DNA of 64,000 nucleotides from an uncultured Flavobacteriaceae bacterium (GTDB taxonomy: Bacteria > Bacteroidota > Bacteroidia > Flavobacteriales > Flavobacteriaceae): contig CAJQQG010000012.1 of assembly GCA_905480425.1 (NCBI GenBank), forward strand, positions 1 to 64,000. The letters are read 5' to 3'. Below the pieces are notes generated by a model. That model saw nothing but the letters and a program-made list of their open reading frames with translations. It ran no database searches and was not told the origin of the DNA. Positions 27,233 through 36,963 of the stretch are shown in pieces. Position 1 is the stretch's first letter. Each line of letters opens with the position of its first letter. The position numbers and the translations under genes are program-made.

Positions 27233-28909
27233 ATGGTTTTAAATAAATACAGTAAATTAGTCACTCAAGATTCGACTCAACCTGCAGCACAAGCTATGCT
27301 TCATGCTATTGGATTGACAGATGATGATTTTAAAAAACCACTTGTGGGTATTGCTTCCACTGGTTATGAAGGAAATCCTTGTAACATGCATTTAAATGAT
27401 CTTTCACAAGATATTAAAGTTGGGATTAATTCGCAATCAATTGTCGGTTTAGTCTTTAACACCATTGGGGTAAGTGATGGTATTTCTATGGGAACTCCTG
27501 GAATGCGATTTTCACTTCCTTCGAGAGATATAATTGCCGATTCTATTGAGACAGTAGTCCAAGCAATGTCTTATGATGGTTTAGTTACCGTTGTTGGTTG
27601 TGACAAGAACATGCCAGGCGCACTAATGGCAATGCTACGATTAAACCGACCTTCTATCCTTGTTTATGGAGGCACTATTGCAGCTGGTTGTCATAATGAT
27701 AAAGAGTTAGATGTTGTTTCAGCTTTTGAAGCTTGGGGAGAAAAAGTTGCAGGAAAAATTGACGAGAAAGAATATAAAAACGTTATTAAAAATGCATGTC
27801 CAGGCGCAGGGGCCTGTGGAGGGATGTATACAGCAAACACTATGGCTTCTGCTATAGAGGCTTGCGGAATGGCACTTCCATATAACGCTTCTAATCCTGC
27901 AGTAAGTAAAGACAAAAAAGAAGAATGTTTAGTGCTTGGTACTCACATTAAAAACTTATTAGAACTTGATCTTAAGCCACTGGATATTGTTACAAAAAAA
28001 GCATTAGAAAATGCATTGCGTTTAATTGCTGTTTTAGGGGGATCAACAAATGCAGTACTTCATTTTTTAGCAATTGCTAAAGCAGCTGAAATTGATTTAA
28101 CCATTGACGATTTCCAACGTATTAGTGATACTACACCTTTCTTAGCGGATTTAAAGCCAAGTGGAAAATACTTAATGAAAGATTTACATGCTGTAGGAGG
28201 AGTTCCTGCAGTAATGAAGTATATGTTGGAACAAGGAATGTTACATGGTGACTGCATGACAGTAACCGGTAAAACTTTAGCCGAAAATTTAGCTTCTGTC
28301 CCCGGTTTGTTAGAAAATCAAAAAGTAATCAGACCTTTGGACCAACCAATAAAGCAAACAGGTCATATTCGAATTTTAAAAGGAAATCTTGCTACGGGTG
28401 GTTCTGTGGCTAAAATAACAGGTAAAGAAGGACTTATTTTTAAAGGACCTGCACGTGTTTTTGATGGAGAATATGCTGCAAATGACGGTATTAGAGATGG
28501 TAAAGTAAAATCTGGTGACGTAGTAGTTATTCGTTACGAAGGTCCAAAAGGAGGTCCTGGAATGCCTGAGATGTTAAAGCCTACTGCTGCTATTATGGGT
28601 GCAGGCTTAGGCAAGAATGTTGCCTTAATTACTGATGGTCGTTTCTCTGGAGGAACTCACGGTTTTGTTGTCGGTCACATTGTCCCTGAGGCTCAAGAAG
28701 GAGGTGCGATTGGTCTACTGCAGAATGGTGATATAATTACCATTGATGCAGAGAAAAATATTTTAAGTGTTGGTTTAAGTGACACTGAACTTTTTAAGCG
28801 AAAAGAAGCTTGGGTAAAACCACCTTATAAATTTAAACAAGGGGTATTATTTAAATATATCAAAAGTGTAAAAACAGCCTCTGAAGGATGTGTTACTGAC
28901 TCTGAATAG
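27233..28909 (+). CDS. ilvD: Dihydroxy-acid dehydratase
   Basis: A 558-residue iron-sulfur enzyme acting third in valine and isoleucine synthesis. The cluster cysteines lie in [15 protein letters not shown] and [16 protein letters not shown], the last being the family signature. The C-terminal signature [14 protein letters not shown] is also intact. It opens the ilvDBNCA-gapN operon and is separated from ilvB by two bases. Confidence 0.97.
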   Translation: MVLNKYSKLVTQDSTQPAAQAMLHAIGLTDDDFKKPLVGIASTGYEGNPCNMHLNDLSQDIKVGINSQSIVGLVFNTIGVSDGISMGTPGMRFSLPSRDIIADSIETVVQAMSYDGLVTVVGCDKNMPGALMAMLRLNRPSILVYGGTIAAGCHNDKELDVVSAFEAWGEKVAGKIDEKEYKNVIKNACPGAGACGGMYTANTMASAIEACGMALPYNASNPAVSKDKKEECLVLGTHIKNLLELDLKPLDIVTKKALENALRLIAVLGGSTNAVLHFLAIAKAAEIDLTIDDFQRISDTTPFLADLKPSGKYLMKDLHAVGGVPAVMKYMLEQGMLHGDCMTVTGKTLAENLASVPGLLENQKVIRPLDQPIKQTGHIRILKGNLATGGSVAKITGKEGLIFKGPARVFDGEYAANDGIRDGKVKSGDVVVIRYEGPKGGPGMPEMLKPTAAIMGAGLGKNVALITDGRFSGGTHGFVVGHIVPEAQEGGAIGLLQNGDIITIDAEKNILSVGLSDTELFKRKEAWVKPPYKFKQGVLFKYIKSVKTASEGCVTDSE

Positions 28910-28911
28910 TT

Positions 28912-30645
28912 ATGAAAAATCACAAAAATCAAAAGAACCAAAAGTCTCCAAATGATTCTATTACTATTTCTGGAGCAGAAGCAGTTATTCGTTGTTTATT
29001 AGCAGAAGAGGCTAATTTAGTTTATGGATATCCTGGAGGAGCAATCATGCCTATTTATGATGAATTATATAAGTATAAAGATCAATTACACCATGTGCTA
29101 ACGCGACACGAACAAGGAGCAACTCATGCTGCACAAGGTTTTGCCCGTACATCAGGTAAAGTAGGTGTGGCTCTTGCTACTTCTGGTCCTGGTGCAACTA
29201 ATTTGGTAACAGGAATAGCAGATGCACAAATTGATTCAACTCCTATGATTTGTATAACTGGTCAGGTAGCTTCTCATTTACTAGGATCAGACGCTTTTCA
29301 AGAAACAGATATTATTGGAATTTCTACACCAGTTACAAAATGGAATTATCAAATCACTAAGGCAAGTGAGATTCCTGAAATCATGGCTAAAGCATTCTAT
29401 ATAGCACGTTCTGGAAGACCAGGACCTGTTTTAATTGACATAACAAAAGATGCTCAATTTGAAATGTTTGATTTCAATTACGTCAAATGTACAGGAATTC
29501 GAAGTTATTGGCCCAATCCACCATTAAATACTAATCATTTAGAGGAGGCTCTCCAGCTCATCAATGAAGCTAAAAAGCCATTTATTGTTTGGGGACAGGG
29601 TGTGATTTTGGGTCAAGCAGAACAAGAGTTTAAAGCGTTTGTTGAAAAATCTGGTATCCCAGCAGCTTGGACTATTTTAGGACTTTCAGCCCTTCCTACC
29701 GATCACCCTTTAAATCGAGGTATGGTTGGAATGCACGGAAACTATGCTCCTAATTTATTAACTAACGAATGTGATTTATTAATTGCTATAGGAATGCGTT
29801 TTGATGATCGTGTTACAGGTGATTTAAACACATATGCTAAACAAGCTAAAGTCCTTCACTTAGAATTAGATCCTGCAGAAGTAAATAAAAATGTAAAGGC
29901 TGATGTAGCATTAATAACTAATTGTAAAATCAGTTTAAAGGCACTAACGAAAAGAATTTCTAAAAACACCTTCCCGAAATGGTTAAAACGTTTTGATGCA
30001 TTAGATGTTATTGAAAATGAAAAGGTGATTAAAGGAGATTTATTTCCTATAAAACCAGGGATTACAATGGGTGAGAGTATTGCGATGATTAATAAATACA
30101 CTAAAGGAGATGCTGTTATTGTAACCGACGTAGGGCAACATCAAATGGTAGCTTGTCGGTATGCAAAATTTAATCAATCAAAAAGTAATGTAACCTCAGG
30201 AGGATTAGGAACTATGGGCTTCGCGCTTCCAGCGGCCATTGGTGCTAAAATGGGGGCCCCTATTAGAGAAGTAGTTGCAGTGATCGGGGATGGAGGCTAT
30301 CAAATGACCATTCAAGAATTAGGAACTATTTTTCAACAACAAGTTGCGGTAAAAATCGTGATTTTGAATAATGATTTCCTTGGGATGGTTCGTCAGTGGC
30401 AGCAATTATTTTTTGACAAACGATATGCTTCGACAGAAATGACAAATCCAGATTTTGTGACTATAGCAAAAGGATATCATATAGAAGCAGAACGTGTTGA
30501 AAAACGTGAAGATTTAGACCAAGCAGTTGGAAGGATGATTGCCTCCGAAAAGCCTTTTTTTTTAGAAATATGCGTTGAAAAAGAAAATAATGTTTTCCCA
30601 ATGATACCAACTGGAGCAAGTGTATCAGATATTAGATTAGAATAA
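28912..30645 (+). CDS. ilvB: Acetolactate synthase, large catalytic subunit
   Basis: A 577-residue TPP enzyme condensing pyruvate with pyruvate or 2-oxobutyrate. The catalytic glutamate lies in RHEQGATHAAQGFAR; the TPP/Mg motif is GDGGYQMTIQELGTI ending in LNN; the central FAD domain contains IGMRFDDRVTGD. It is preceded by an Asn/Lys/Gln-rich N-terminal tail of about 15 residues (MKNHKNQKNQKS). ilvN follows after two bases. Confidence 0.96.
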   Translation: MKNHKNQKNQKSPNDSITISGAEAVIRCLLAEEANLVYGYPGGAIMPIYDELYKYKDQLHHVLTRHEQGATHAAQGFARTSGKVGVALATSGPGATNLVTGIADAQIDSTPMICITGQVASHLLGSDAFQETDIIGISTPVTKWNYQITKASEIPEIMAKAFYIARSGRPGPVLIDITKDAQFEMFDFNYVKCTGIRSYWPNPPLNTNHLEEALQLINEAKKPFIVWGQGVILGQAEQEFKAFVEKSGIPAAWTILGLSALPTDHPLNRGMVGMHGNYAPNLLTNECDLLIAIGMRFDDRVTGDLNTYAKQAKVLHLELDPAEVNKNVKADVALITNCKISLKALTKRISKNTFPKWLKRFDALDVIENEKVIKGDLFPIKPGITMGESIAMINKYTKGDAVIVTDVGQHQMVACRYAKFNQSKSNVTSGGLGTMGFALPAAIGAKMGAPIREVVAVIGDGGYQMTIQELGTIFQQQVAVKIVILNNDFLGMVRQWQQLFFDKRYASTEMTNPDFVTIAKGYHIEAERVEKREDLDQAVGRMIASEKPFFLEICVEKENNVFPMIPTGASVSDIRLE

Positions 30646-30647
30646 CC

Positions 30648-31178
30648 ATGGAGAAAAAAACCTATACAATATCAGTATATTCCGAAAATAACGTGGGCTT
30701 GCTTAATCGCATTTCCGCAATTTTTTTAAAGCGTCATATTAACTTGGAAAGTTTTTCAACTTCAGAATCTGAAATACCTAATGTTTTTCGGTTTGTAATT
30801 GTTATCAATATCACACCCGATAAAGTTCATAAAATTGTTCAGCAAATTGAAAAACAAATAGATGTTATTAAAGCATATTATCATACCGATGAGGAAACTA
30901 TTTTTCAAGAAAATGCGCTATACAAAGTTAAATCTAGTTTTCTTTTTGAAGAACGTCAAATTCAAAACATCATTAAAGCAAGTCACGCAACAATAGTTAC
31001 TGTATCACCTGAATTTTTTGTTATTGAAAAAACAGGATTTAGAGAAGAAACAGAACAGTTGAGAAAAGATTTATCACCTTTTGGTTTGTTACAGTTTGTT
31101 CGTTCTGGACGAATTTCAGTAACTAAAGCAAAAATGGGGATCTCAGAGATATTAAATACCTTTAAAAATAATAATTAA
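30648..31178 (+). CDS. ilvN: Acetolactate synthase, small regulatory subunit
   Basis: A 176-residue subunit with an N-terminal ACT domain (about 4-78; [20 protein letters not shown]) that binds valine for feedback control, then a second ACT-like part. It pairs with the ilvB product encoded directly upstream. Confidence 0.94.
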   Translation: MEKKTYTISVYSENNVGLLNRISAIFLKRHINLESFSTSESEIPNVFRFVIVINITPDKVHKIVQQIEKQIDVIKAYYHTDEETIFQENALYKVKSSFLFEERQIQNIIKASHATIVTVSPEFFVIEKTGFREETEQLRKDLSPFGLLQFVRSGRISVTKAKMGISEILNTFKNNN

Positions 31179-31186
31179 TAAAAATT

Positions 31187-32659
31187 ATGTCAAATTACTT
31201 CAATCAATTATCATTACGTAATCAACTTCATCAATTAGGACAATGCCGTTTTATGGATGCCTCAGAATTTGAAGATGGAATCAGGGTTTTAGCTGGAAAA
31301 AAAATTGTAATCGTTGGCTGTGGAGCTCAAGGCTTAAATCAAGGATTAAACATGCGTGATTCAGGTTTGGATATTTCTTATGCACTTCGTGAGGGAGCTA
31401 TAAAACAAAAAAGAGTTTCGTATCAAAATGCTGTTTCTAATAATTTCCATGTAGGAACCTATGATGTATTAATTCCCGCTGCAGACGTTGTAATTAATTT
31501 AACACCTGATAAAAACCATACTCCTGTTGTGAAAGCTGTAATGCCTTTAATGAAAAAAGGAGCAACACTATCTTATTCTCATGGATTTAATATAGTTGAA
31601 GAAGGAACGAAAATTAGAGAAGATCTTACTGTAATTATGGTAGCTCCTAAATGTCCCGGTTCAGAGGTTAGAGAGGAATATAAACGTGGTTTTGGAGTAC
31701 CAACACTTATAGCAGTTCATCCTGAAAATGATCCACAAGAAAATGGACTTGCACAAGCAAAAGCTTATGCTTTTGCAACCGGAGGTCATCGTGCAGGAGT
31801 TTTAGAATCATCTTTTGTAGCCGAAGTTAAATCTGATCTAATGGGTGAACAAACAATCCTCTGTGGTGTTCTTCAAACTGGATCAATTTTAAGTTTTGAT
31901 AAGATGGTTGAAGAGGGGATAGAGGCAAGTTATGCTGCCAAACTTATTCAATATGGGTGGGAAACTATCACAGAAGCTTTAAAGCACGGTGGTATAACAA
32001 ATATGATGGATCGTTTGTCAAATCCTGCTAAAATTAAAGCGTTTGAATTATCAGAACAACTTAAGGAAATTTTGACTCCATTATTTCAAAAGCATATGGA
32101 TGATATTATGTCTGGACACTTTTCAAAAACAATGATGGAAGACTGGGCGAATGATGACAAAAATCTTTTGTCATGGAGAGCTGCAACGGGAGAAACAGCT
32201 TTTGAGAAAACAGTTATTACTGACCAAGAAATTACCGACCAAGAATTTTTTGACCACGGAATCTTAATGATTGCGTTTGTTCGTGCTGGAGTAGAATTAG
32301 CTTTTGACACTATGGTTGCTGCTGGTATCAAAGAAGAGTCTGCTTATTACGAATCTTTGCATGAAACTCCATTAATAGCCAATACAATTGCACGTAAAAA
32401 ATTATTTGAAATGAACCGGATTATTTCTGATACAGCAGAATATGGTTGTTATCTTTTTGACCATGCAGCAAAACCAATGCTTACTGAATTTATGAAAGGT
32501 ATTAAGAAATCAGTTATTGGAGCTGGTATATCAACAACAGACCTTGGTGTTGATAATAAACAATTAATTGACATCAATGAAATTATTCGTTATCATCCAG
32601 TGGAGATGATTGGATATGAACTCCGAGCATCCATGGTTGCGATGAAGAAAATTGTTTAA
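31187..32659 (+). CDS. ilvC: Ketol-acid reductoisomerase, class II (long form)
   Basis: A 490-residue NADPH enzyme doing the second common step of valine and isoleucine synthesis. The nucleotide motif is [19 protein letters not shown], and metal-binding regions such as [12 protein letters not shown] are seen, followed by a second knotted-domain repeat (about 350-490). The length assigns it to the class II enzymes of enterobacteria and plants rather than the 330-residue class I. The ilvC stop and ilvA start share one base (TAATG). Confidence 0.97.
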   Translation: MSNYFNQLSLRNQLHQLGQCRFMDASEFEDGIRVLAGKKIVIVGCGAQGLNQGLNMRDSGLDISYALREGAIKQKRVSYQNAVSNNFHVGTYDVLIPAADVVINLTPDKNHTPVVKAVMPLMKKGATLSYSHGFNIVEEGTKIREDLTVIMVAPKCPGSEVREEYKRGFGVPTLIAVHPENDPQENGLAQAKAYAFATGGHRAGVLESSFVAEVKSDLMGEQTILCGVLQTGSILSFDKMVEEGIEASYAAKLIQYGWETITEALKHGGITNMMDRLSNPAKIKAFELSEQLKEILTPLFQKHMDDIMSGHFSKTMMEDWANDDKNLLSWRAATGETAFEKTVITDQEITDQEFFDHGILMIAFVRAGVELAFDTMVAAGIKEESAYYESLHETPLIANTIARKKLFEMNRIISDTAEYGCYLFDHAAKPMLTEFMKGIKKSVIGAGISTTDLGVDNKQLIDINEIIRYHPVEMIGYELRASMVAMKKIV

Positions 32660-33912
32660 TGGAAAGAGTAATGCCTTCTATAGAGGGAGTGTATAATGCT
32701 GCACAAACAATAAATAAGGTTTGTAAAAAAACTCCTTTAGAGTTGAACGAGCGTCTATCAGAATTGGTGCATGCTTCAGTGCTTTTAAAGCGCGAAGATT
32801 TACAACAAATTCGTTCTTTTAAAATTAGAGGTGCCTTTAATAAAATTGCTTCACTTACAAATGATGAATGTGAAAAGGGTATTGTATGTGCTAGTGCTGG
32901 AAACCATGCGCAAGGATTTGCTCTAGCCTGTAAACAGCTAAAAATATTTGGGGTAATATACATGCCTGCAACAACTCCTCAGCAAAAAATTGCACAGGTA
33001 GCTATGTTTGGTGGTTCTTTTGTAAGAATTGAATTAACAGGAGATACATATGATGCCTGTCAAAAAGTAGCAATTAAAATAGCGCATGAGAATAATAAAA
33101 TTTTAATTCATTCTTTTGATGATTTAAAGGTAATAGAAGGACAAGCTACAATTGCTTTAGAAATGTTAGAGCAAAATAAAGGTACATTTGATTATATAAT
33201 TGTACCTATTGGTGGTGGGGGATTAATTTCGGGAATTATCACTGTTTTTAAAAAATTGTCACCTTCTACTAAAATTATAGGAGTTGAGCCTGAAGGTGCT
33301 TCTTCAATGAAATTTGCTTTGGATAGAGGTGAGTGTGTTGCACTCAATGAAATGGATCCTTTTGTTGATGGAGCAGCCGTAAAAAAGGTAGGTGATCTAC
33401 CATATGCTATTTGTAAGGATAGCTTAGATAAAATCATAACGGTTCCCGAAGGCAAAATTTGTCAAAGTATTTTGGATTTATATAATATAGAAGGAATTGT
33501 AGCAGAACCAGCCGGTGCATTGGCAATATCGGCTCTTGATTTTTTAGGAGAAGAGGTAAGAGGTGCATCAATTGGAGTTCTATTGTGTGGTGGAAATAAT
33601 GATATTTTAAGAATGCCAGAAATTAAAGAACGAGCACTTTTATATGCAAATTTGAAACACTATTTTTTAGTTCAATTTCCTCAACGTGCTGGTTCATTAA
33701 AACAGTTTGTTTCTGAAATTTTAGGGCCAAATGATGATATTACATATTTTGAATTTTCAAAAAAGAGTTTTCGTCCCAATACAACAGCTCTAGTGGGAAT
33801 TGAAGTGTTAAAGGTTACAGATTATCAGCGTTTGGTTGATAGTATGAAAAGTCATAACTTCAAATTTGATTATTTGAATAATAAACAAAGCTTATTTGAG
33901 TTTTTAATCTAA
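32659..33912 (+). CDS. ilvA: Threonine dehydratase (deaminase)
   Basis: A 417-residue PLP enzyme producing 2-oxobutyrate for isoleucine. The PLP lysine is in IRSFKIRGAFNKI, and the phosphate-binding loop is IGGGGLISG. The C-terminal 80-90 residues form a single ACT-like regulatory domain (YFLVQFPQRAGSLKQFV), as in shorter biosynthetic enzymes, which allows control by isoleucine or valine. Confidence 0.95.
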   Translation: MERVMPSIEGVYNAAQTINKVCKKTPLELNERLSELVHASVLLKREDLQQIRSFKIRGAFNKIASLTNDECEKGIVCASAGNHAQGFALACKQLKIFGVIYMPATTPQQKIAQVAMFGGSFVRIELTGDTYDACQKVAIKIAHENNKILIHSFDDLKVIEGQATIALEMLEQNKGTFDYIIVPIGGGGLISGIITVFKKLSPSTKIIGVEPEGASSMKFALDRGECVALNEMDPFVDGAAVKKVGDLPYAICKDSLDKIITVPEGKICQSILDLYNIEGIVAEPAGALAISALDFLGEEVRGASIGVLLCGGNNDILRMPEIKERALLYANLKHYFLVQFPQRAGSLKQFVSEILGPNDDITYFEFSKKSFRPNTTALVGIEVLKVTDYQRLVDSMKSHNFKFDYLNNKQSLFEFLI

Positions 33913-33925
33913 AATAAAATAAAAA

Positions 33926-35521
33926 ATGAAAGTAATCATAAATGAAATTCCTAAAGAATTTCAAATTAAGCCTTATACGTGTGATCAATATCTAGTAAAT
34001 GGTCATTTAAAAACATGGAAAGGCGCAACTTCAAATGTTTACTCAACTATTAAGACTAGAGATTCTTCAGGAGAGCTAGTTTCGACATTATTAGGGTCTA
34101 TTCCTGACATGGAAACACCACCAGCCTTAGAGGCCTTAGAGGCTGCGGAAATGGCATTTCAAAGGGGTCAAGGCTTATGGCCTACAATGAAGGTAGGAGA
34201 TCGTTTAAAGCATATGGAAACTTTTGTTGAAAAAATGAAAGAACACCGTGAGGAAGTTGTAAAACTTTTAATGTGGGAAATATGTAAAAATAAATCAGAC
34301 TCTTACAAAGAGTTTGACAGAACAGTAGACTACATAGTTGATACTATTGAAGCTTATAAAAATCTAGATCGTAAAGGTGCTAAATTTGATAAACAAGGAG
34401 ATGTGTATGCTCATATAAGAAGAGGTCCCCTGGGCGTTGTTTTGTGTTTAGGTCCCTATAACTATCCTTTAAATGAAACTTTTTGTTTGCTTATTCCTGC
34501 TATTATAATGGGAAATACTGCTATTTTCAAACCTGCAAAGCATGGGGTACTTCTTATTGCTCCCTTACTTAAGGCTTTTCAAGAAAGTTTTCCTCCAGGA
34601 GTAGTGAATATTTTATTTGGGAGAGGTCGTAAAATTGCATCTCCTATCATGGAAACTGGTAAAATTGATGTCTTAGCTCTTATTGGTCATAGTTCGTCAG
34701 CTGTTTCTTTACAAGATCTGCATCCAAACAAAAATCGACTTCGTTTGGTATTAGGTCTTGAGGCTAAAAATCCAGGAATTATTCTTCCAGATGCTGATTT
34801 AGACCATACTATAAAAGAATGTATTTCGGGAACATTGTCCTATAATGGACAACGTTGTACCGCTTTAAAAGTTCTATATGTTCACGAATCCATTGTAGAT
34901 GAATTTAATCGTCGTTTTGCGGAGGCTGTTGATGCGTTAAAATTCGGAATGCCTTGGGAAGATACTTTTTTAACTCCCCTTCCTGAACCAACTAAACCAA
35001 AGTATATTCAAGAGTTAATAGATGATGCAGTTTCAAAAGGTGCGAAAATATTAAATAAACGTGGAGGTGATTTATCTGATAATTATTGTTTTCCAGCAGT
35101 TTTATATCCCGTGGATGAATCTATGAACTTATACCACGAAGAACAATTTGGTCCAGTAGTGCCAATTATTTCTTACAAAGAAATTGATGAACCTTTAGAT
35201 GCTATGGCCGCTTCGGATTATGGTCAACAAGTAAGTTTATTTGGAAGAGATGTTAGGAAAATTGGACCACTAATAGACACATTAGCAAATTTGGTATGTC
35301 GAGTAAATTTGAACTCTGCCTGTCAACGTGGGCCAGATGTATATCCATTTACTGGGCGGAAAAATTCTGCTGTAAGTACATTAAGTGTTTATGATGCTTT
35401 ACGCTCTTTTTCTATTCGTACTTTTTTAGCATCTAAAGATACTCCTTATAACAAAGAGATTTTAGAGAGTTTACTGAATTCAGATAGTTCAAATTTTGTT
35501 TCTACAGAATATTTACTCTAG
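33926..35521 (+). CDS. gapN: NADP-dependent non-phosphorylating glyceraldehyde-3-phosphate dehydrogenase
   Basis: A 531-residue member of the aldehyde dehydrogenase superfamily. The block [17 protein letters not shown] holds the catalytic cysteine, and [18 protein letters not shown] the glutamate. Together with the glycine-rich [17 protein letters not shown] they match GapN-like enzymes, which oxidise glyceraldehyde-3-phosphate directly to 3-phosphoglycerate and yield NADPH. It starts 13 bases after ilvA on the same strand, so it is probably co-transcribed. Inferred role: NADPH supply for IlvC. Another NADP aldehyde dehydrogenase activity cannot be ruled out. Confidence 0.82.
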   Translation: MKVIINEIPKEFQIKPYTCDQYLVNGHLKTWKGATSNVYSTIKTRDSSGELVSTLLGSIPDMETPPALEALEAAEMAFQRGQGLWPTMKVGDRLKHMETFVEKMKEHREEVVKLLMWEICKNKSDSYKEFDRTVDYIVDTIEAYKNLDRKGAKFDKQGDVYAHIRRGPLGVVLCLGPYNYPLNETFCLLIPAIIMGNTAIFKPAKHGVLLIAPLLKAFQESFPPGVVNILFGRGRKIASPIMETGKIDVLALIGHSSSAVSLQDLHPNKNRLRLVLGLEAKNPGIILPDADLDHTIKECISGTLSYNGQRCTALKVLYVHESIVDEFNRRFAEAVDALKFGMPWEDTFLTPLPEPTKPKYIQELIDDAVSKGAKILNKRGGDLSDNYCFPAVLYPVDESMNLYHEEQFGPVVPIISYKEIDEPLDAMAASDYGQQVSLFGRDVRKIGPLIDTLANLVCRVNLNSACQRGPDVYPFTGRKNSAVSTLSVYDALRSFSIRTFLASKDTPYNKEILESLLNSDSSNFVSTEYLL

Positions 35522-35639
35522 GATTAAAAATATTATTTTATAATTAGTATTGATGATATTTTTTTGGGTTTTAAAATCAAACAATTAGTTTGTTCTAATT
35601 CCCTGGTTTCGATAAAACCAATGATTTATATTTATTTAA

Positions 35640-36356
35640 ATGCATTATAATCGTAAAAAATACTTCTTAGGTTTTTTAATTCCATTTGTATCTATTTTCA
35701 TATTTTCTTCATGTTCTGTTTTAAAAAAATATGATGAAAAATCTCGGAAATGGGCCTACCCAGAGATTGAGGCTTTTGAACGTCAAGATACTATTGTTGA
35801 TTATCCTAATGATGCAATTCTATTCATTGGAAGTTCAAGTATCCGACTATGGAAAACTCTAACTCGTGAAATGCATCCATATCCTATTATTCAGCGAGGT
35901 TATGGCGGTGCTCATTTTAGGGATATGGTCTTTTTTACCGATCGTGTTTTATCCGACCATGAATTAAGTATGGTGGTTTGTTTTGTTGCTAATGACATAA
36001 GTGGTTCTAAGGACGATGGAACTCCTAAAGAGGTGTTTCGTCTTTTTAAATATTTCATTAAACAAATTAGAGCTAAATATCCTAAAATTCCAATTATGCA
36101 AATTGCTATTACCCCTACCCAGAGTAGATGGGAATATTGGACTAAAATTTCAAGTGTAAATAATTTAATTAAAACTTATTGTGAAGTCAATGATAATCTA
36201 TATTTTATTGATACTGTTGACGAATTTTTAAATGAAAATCAACAACCTAGATCAGAGTTGTTTATAAGTGATCAACTTCATTTAAATAAAAAAGGATATG
36301 AAGTTTGGAGTAAGATTATTAGAAGTGAAATTAAAAAGCTTAAAATAATTCGTTAG
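35640..36356 (+). CDS. SGNH/GDSL-family hydrolase, predicted lipoprotein
   Basis: A 238-residue protein with a lipoprotein signal (hydrophobic stretch, then IFSSCS with the lipid-bearing Cys near residue 26). The esterase blocks are FIGSSSIRLW (nucleophile Ser), GYGGAHF, VANDIS (block III, usually G-x-N-D) and DQLHLNKKGY (catalytic Asp-His). It likely hydrolyses an ester of a lipid or sugar at the cell envelope; the substrate is unknown. It stands alone and its last 17 bases overlap the convergent methyltransferase gene. Confidence 0.82.
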   Translation: MHYNRKKYFLGFLIPFVSIFIFSSCSVLKKYDEKSRKWAYPEIEAFERQDTIVDYPNDAILFIGSSSIRLWKTLTREMHPYPIIQRGYGGAHFRDMVFFTDRVLSDHELSMVVCFVANDISGSKDDGTPKEVFRLFKYFIKQIRAKYPKIPIMQIAITPTQSRWEYWTKISSVNNLIKTYCEVNDNLYFIDTVDEFLNENQQPRSELFISDQLHLNKKGYEVWSKIIRSEIKKLKIIR

Positions 36357-36960
36357 GTTTTTTTTTAAAGCACATAAACGTAAATTTTTGCTGAGTATCA
36401 AACGGAGTACTATGTACTTCTTCTTTACCTTCAGTTGAATTAAAGTTCTCTTTGAAATTAGCTTTAAGTTTATCGAAATTGTATTGGGTGATATTTAAAC
36501 CACTACATTTTAATGGACCATTTTCTGAAAATGTTCCAATCACTAATCCTTGCGAAACATAGCGATTCACTTTTTCAGTGTAATTCTTTATTTGTGAGGC
36601 TTCTGTTAGAAAATGAAACGCCGCTCTATCATGCCAAATAGAATAATTTTTCGTGGGCTTAAAGTCTAAGATGTCACAAACAATCCAGCTAACTATTTTG
36701 GAGTTTTCTCCTAAGCGCTCTTGGGCACGAAGAAGTGCTTTTTCTGAAATATCCAAAACAGTAATATCTGTAAATCCTTCTTTTATTAGAACATCTACTA
36801 AATGACTATCACCCCCACCAACATCGATTATAGGTTTAGAAGAATCAATTTTTAATGATTTAATAAATTCTATTGAAGTTTTGGGATATTTTTGTGTCCA
36901 ACTAACTTCTTGGGGTGTTTTAGTATTGTAAACAGTTTCCCAATGTTTTTTTTTATTCAT
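36340..36960 (-). CDS. Class I SAM-dependent methyltransferase
   Basis: A 206-residue cytoplasmic protein with motif I PIIDVGGGDSHLVDVLI and the acidic strand ITVLDISEKAL, then VCDILDF. The segment YSIWHDRAAFHFL is shared with small methyltransferases of the thiopurine/arsenite-like group. The substrate is not evident. It precedes no obvious partner; three bases separate it from the DUF5916 gene upstream, so they may be co-transcribed. Confidence 0.85.
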   Translation of the reverse strand: MNKKKHWETVYNTKTPQEVSWTQKYPKTSIEFIKSLKIDSSKPIIDVGGGDSHLVDVLIKEGFTDITVLDISEKALLRAQERLGENSKIVSWIVCDILDFKPTKNYSIWHDRAAFHFLTEASQIKNYTEKVNRYVSQGLVIGTFSENGPLKCSGLNITQYNFDKLKANFKENFNSTEGKEEVHSTPFDTQQKFTFMCFKKKPNELF

Positions 36961-36963
36961 TTT

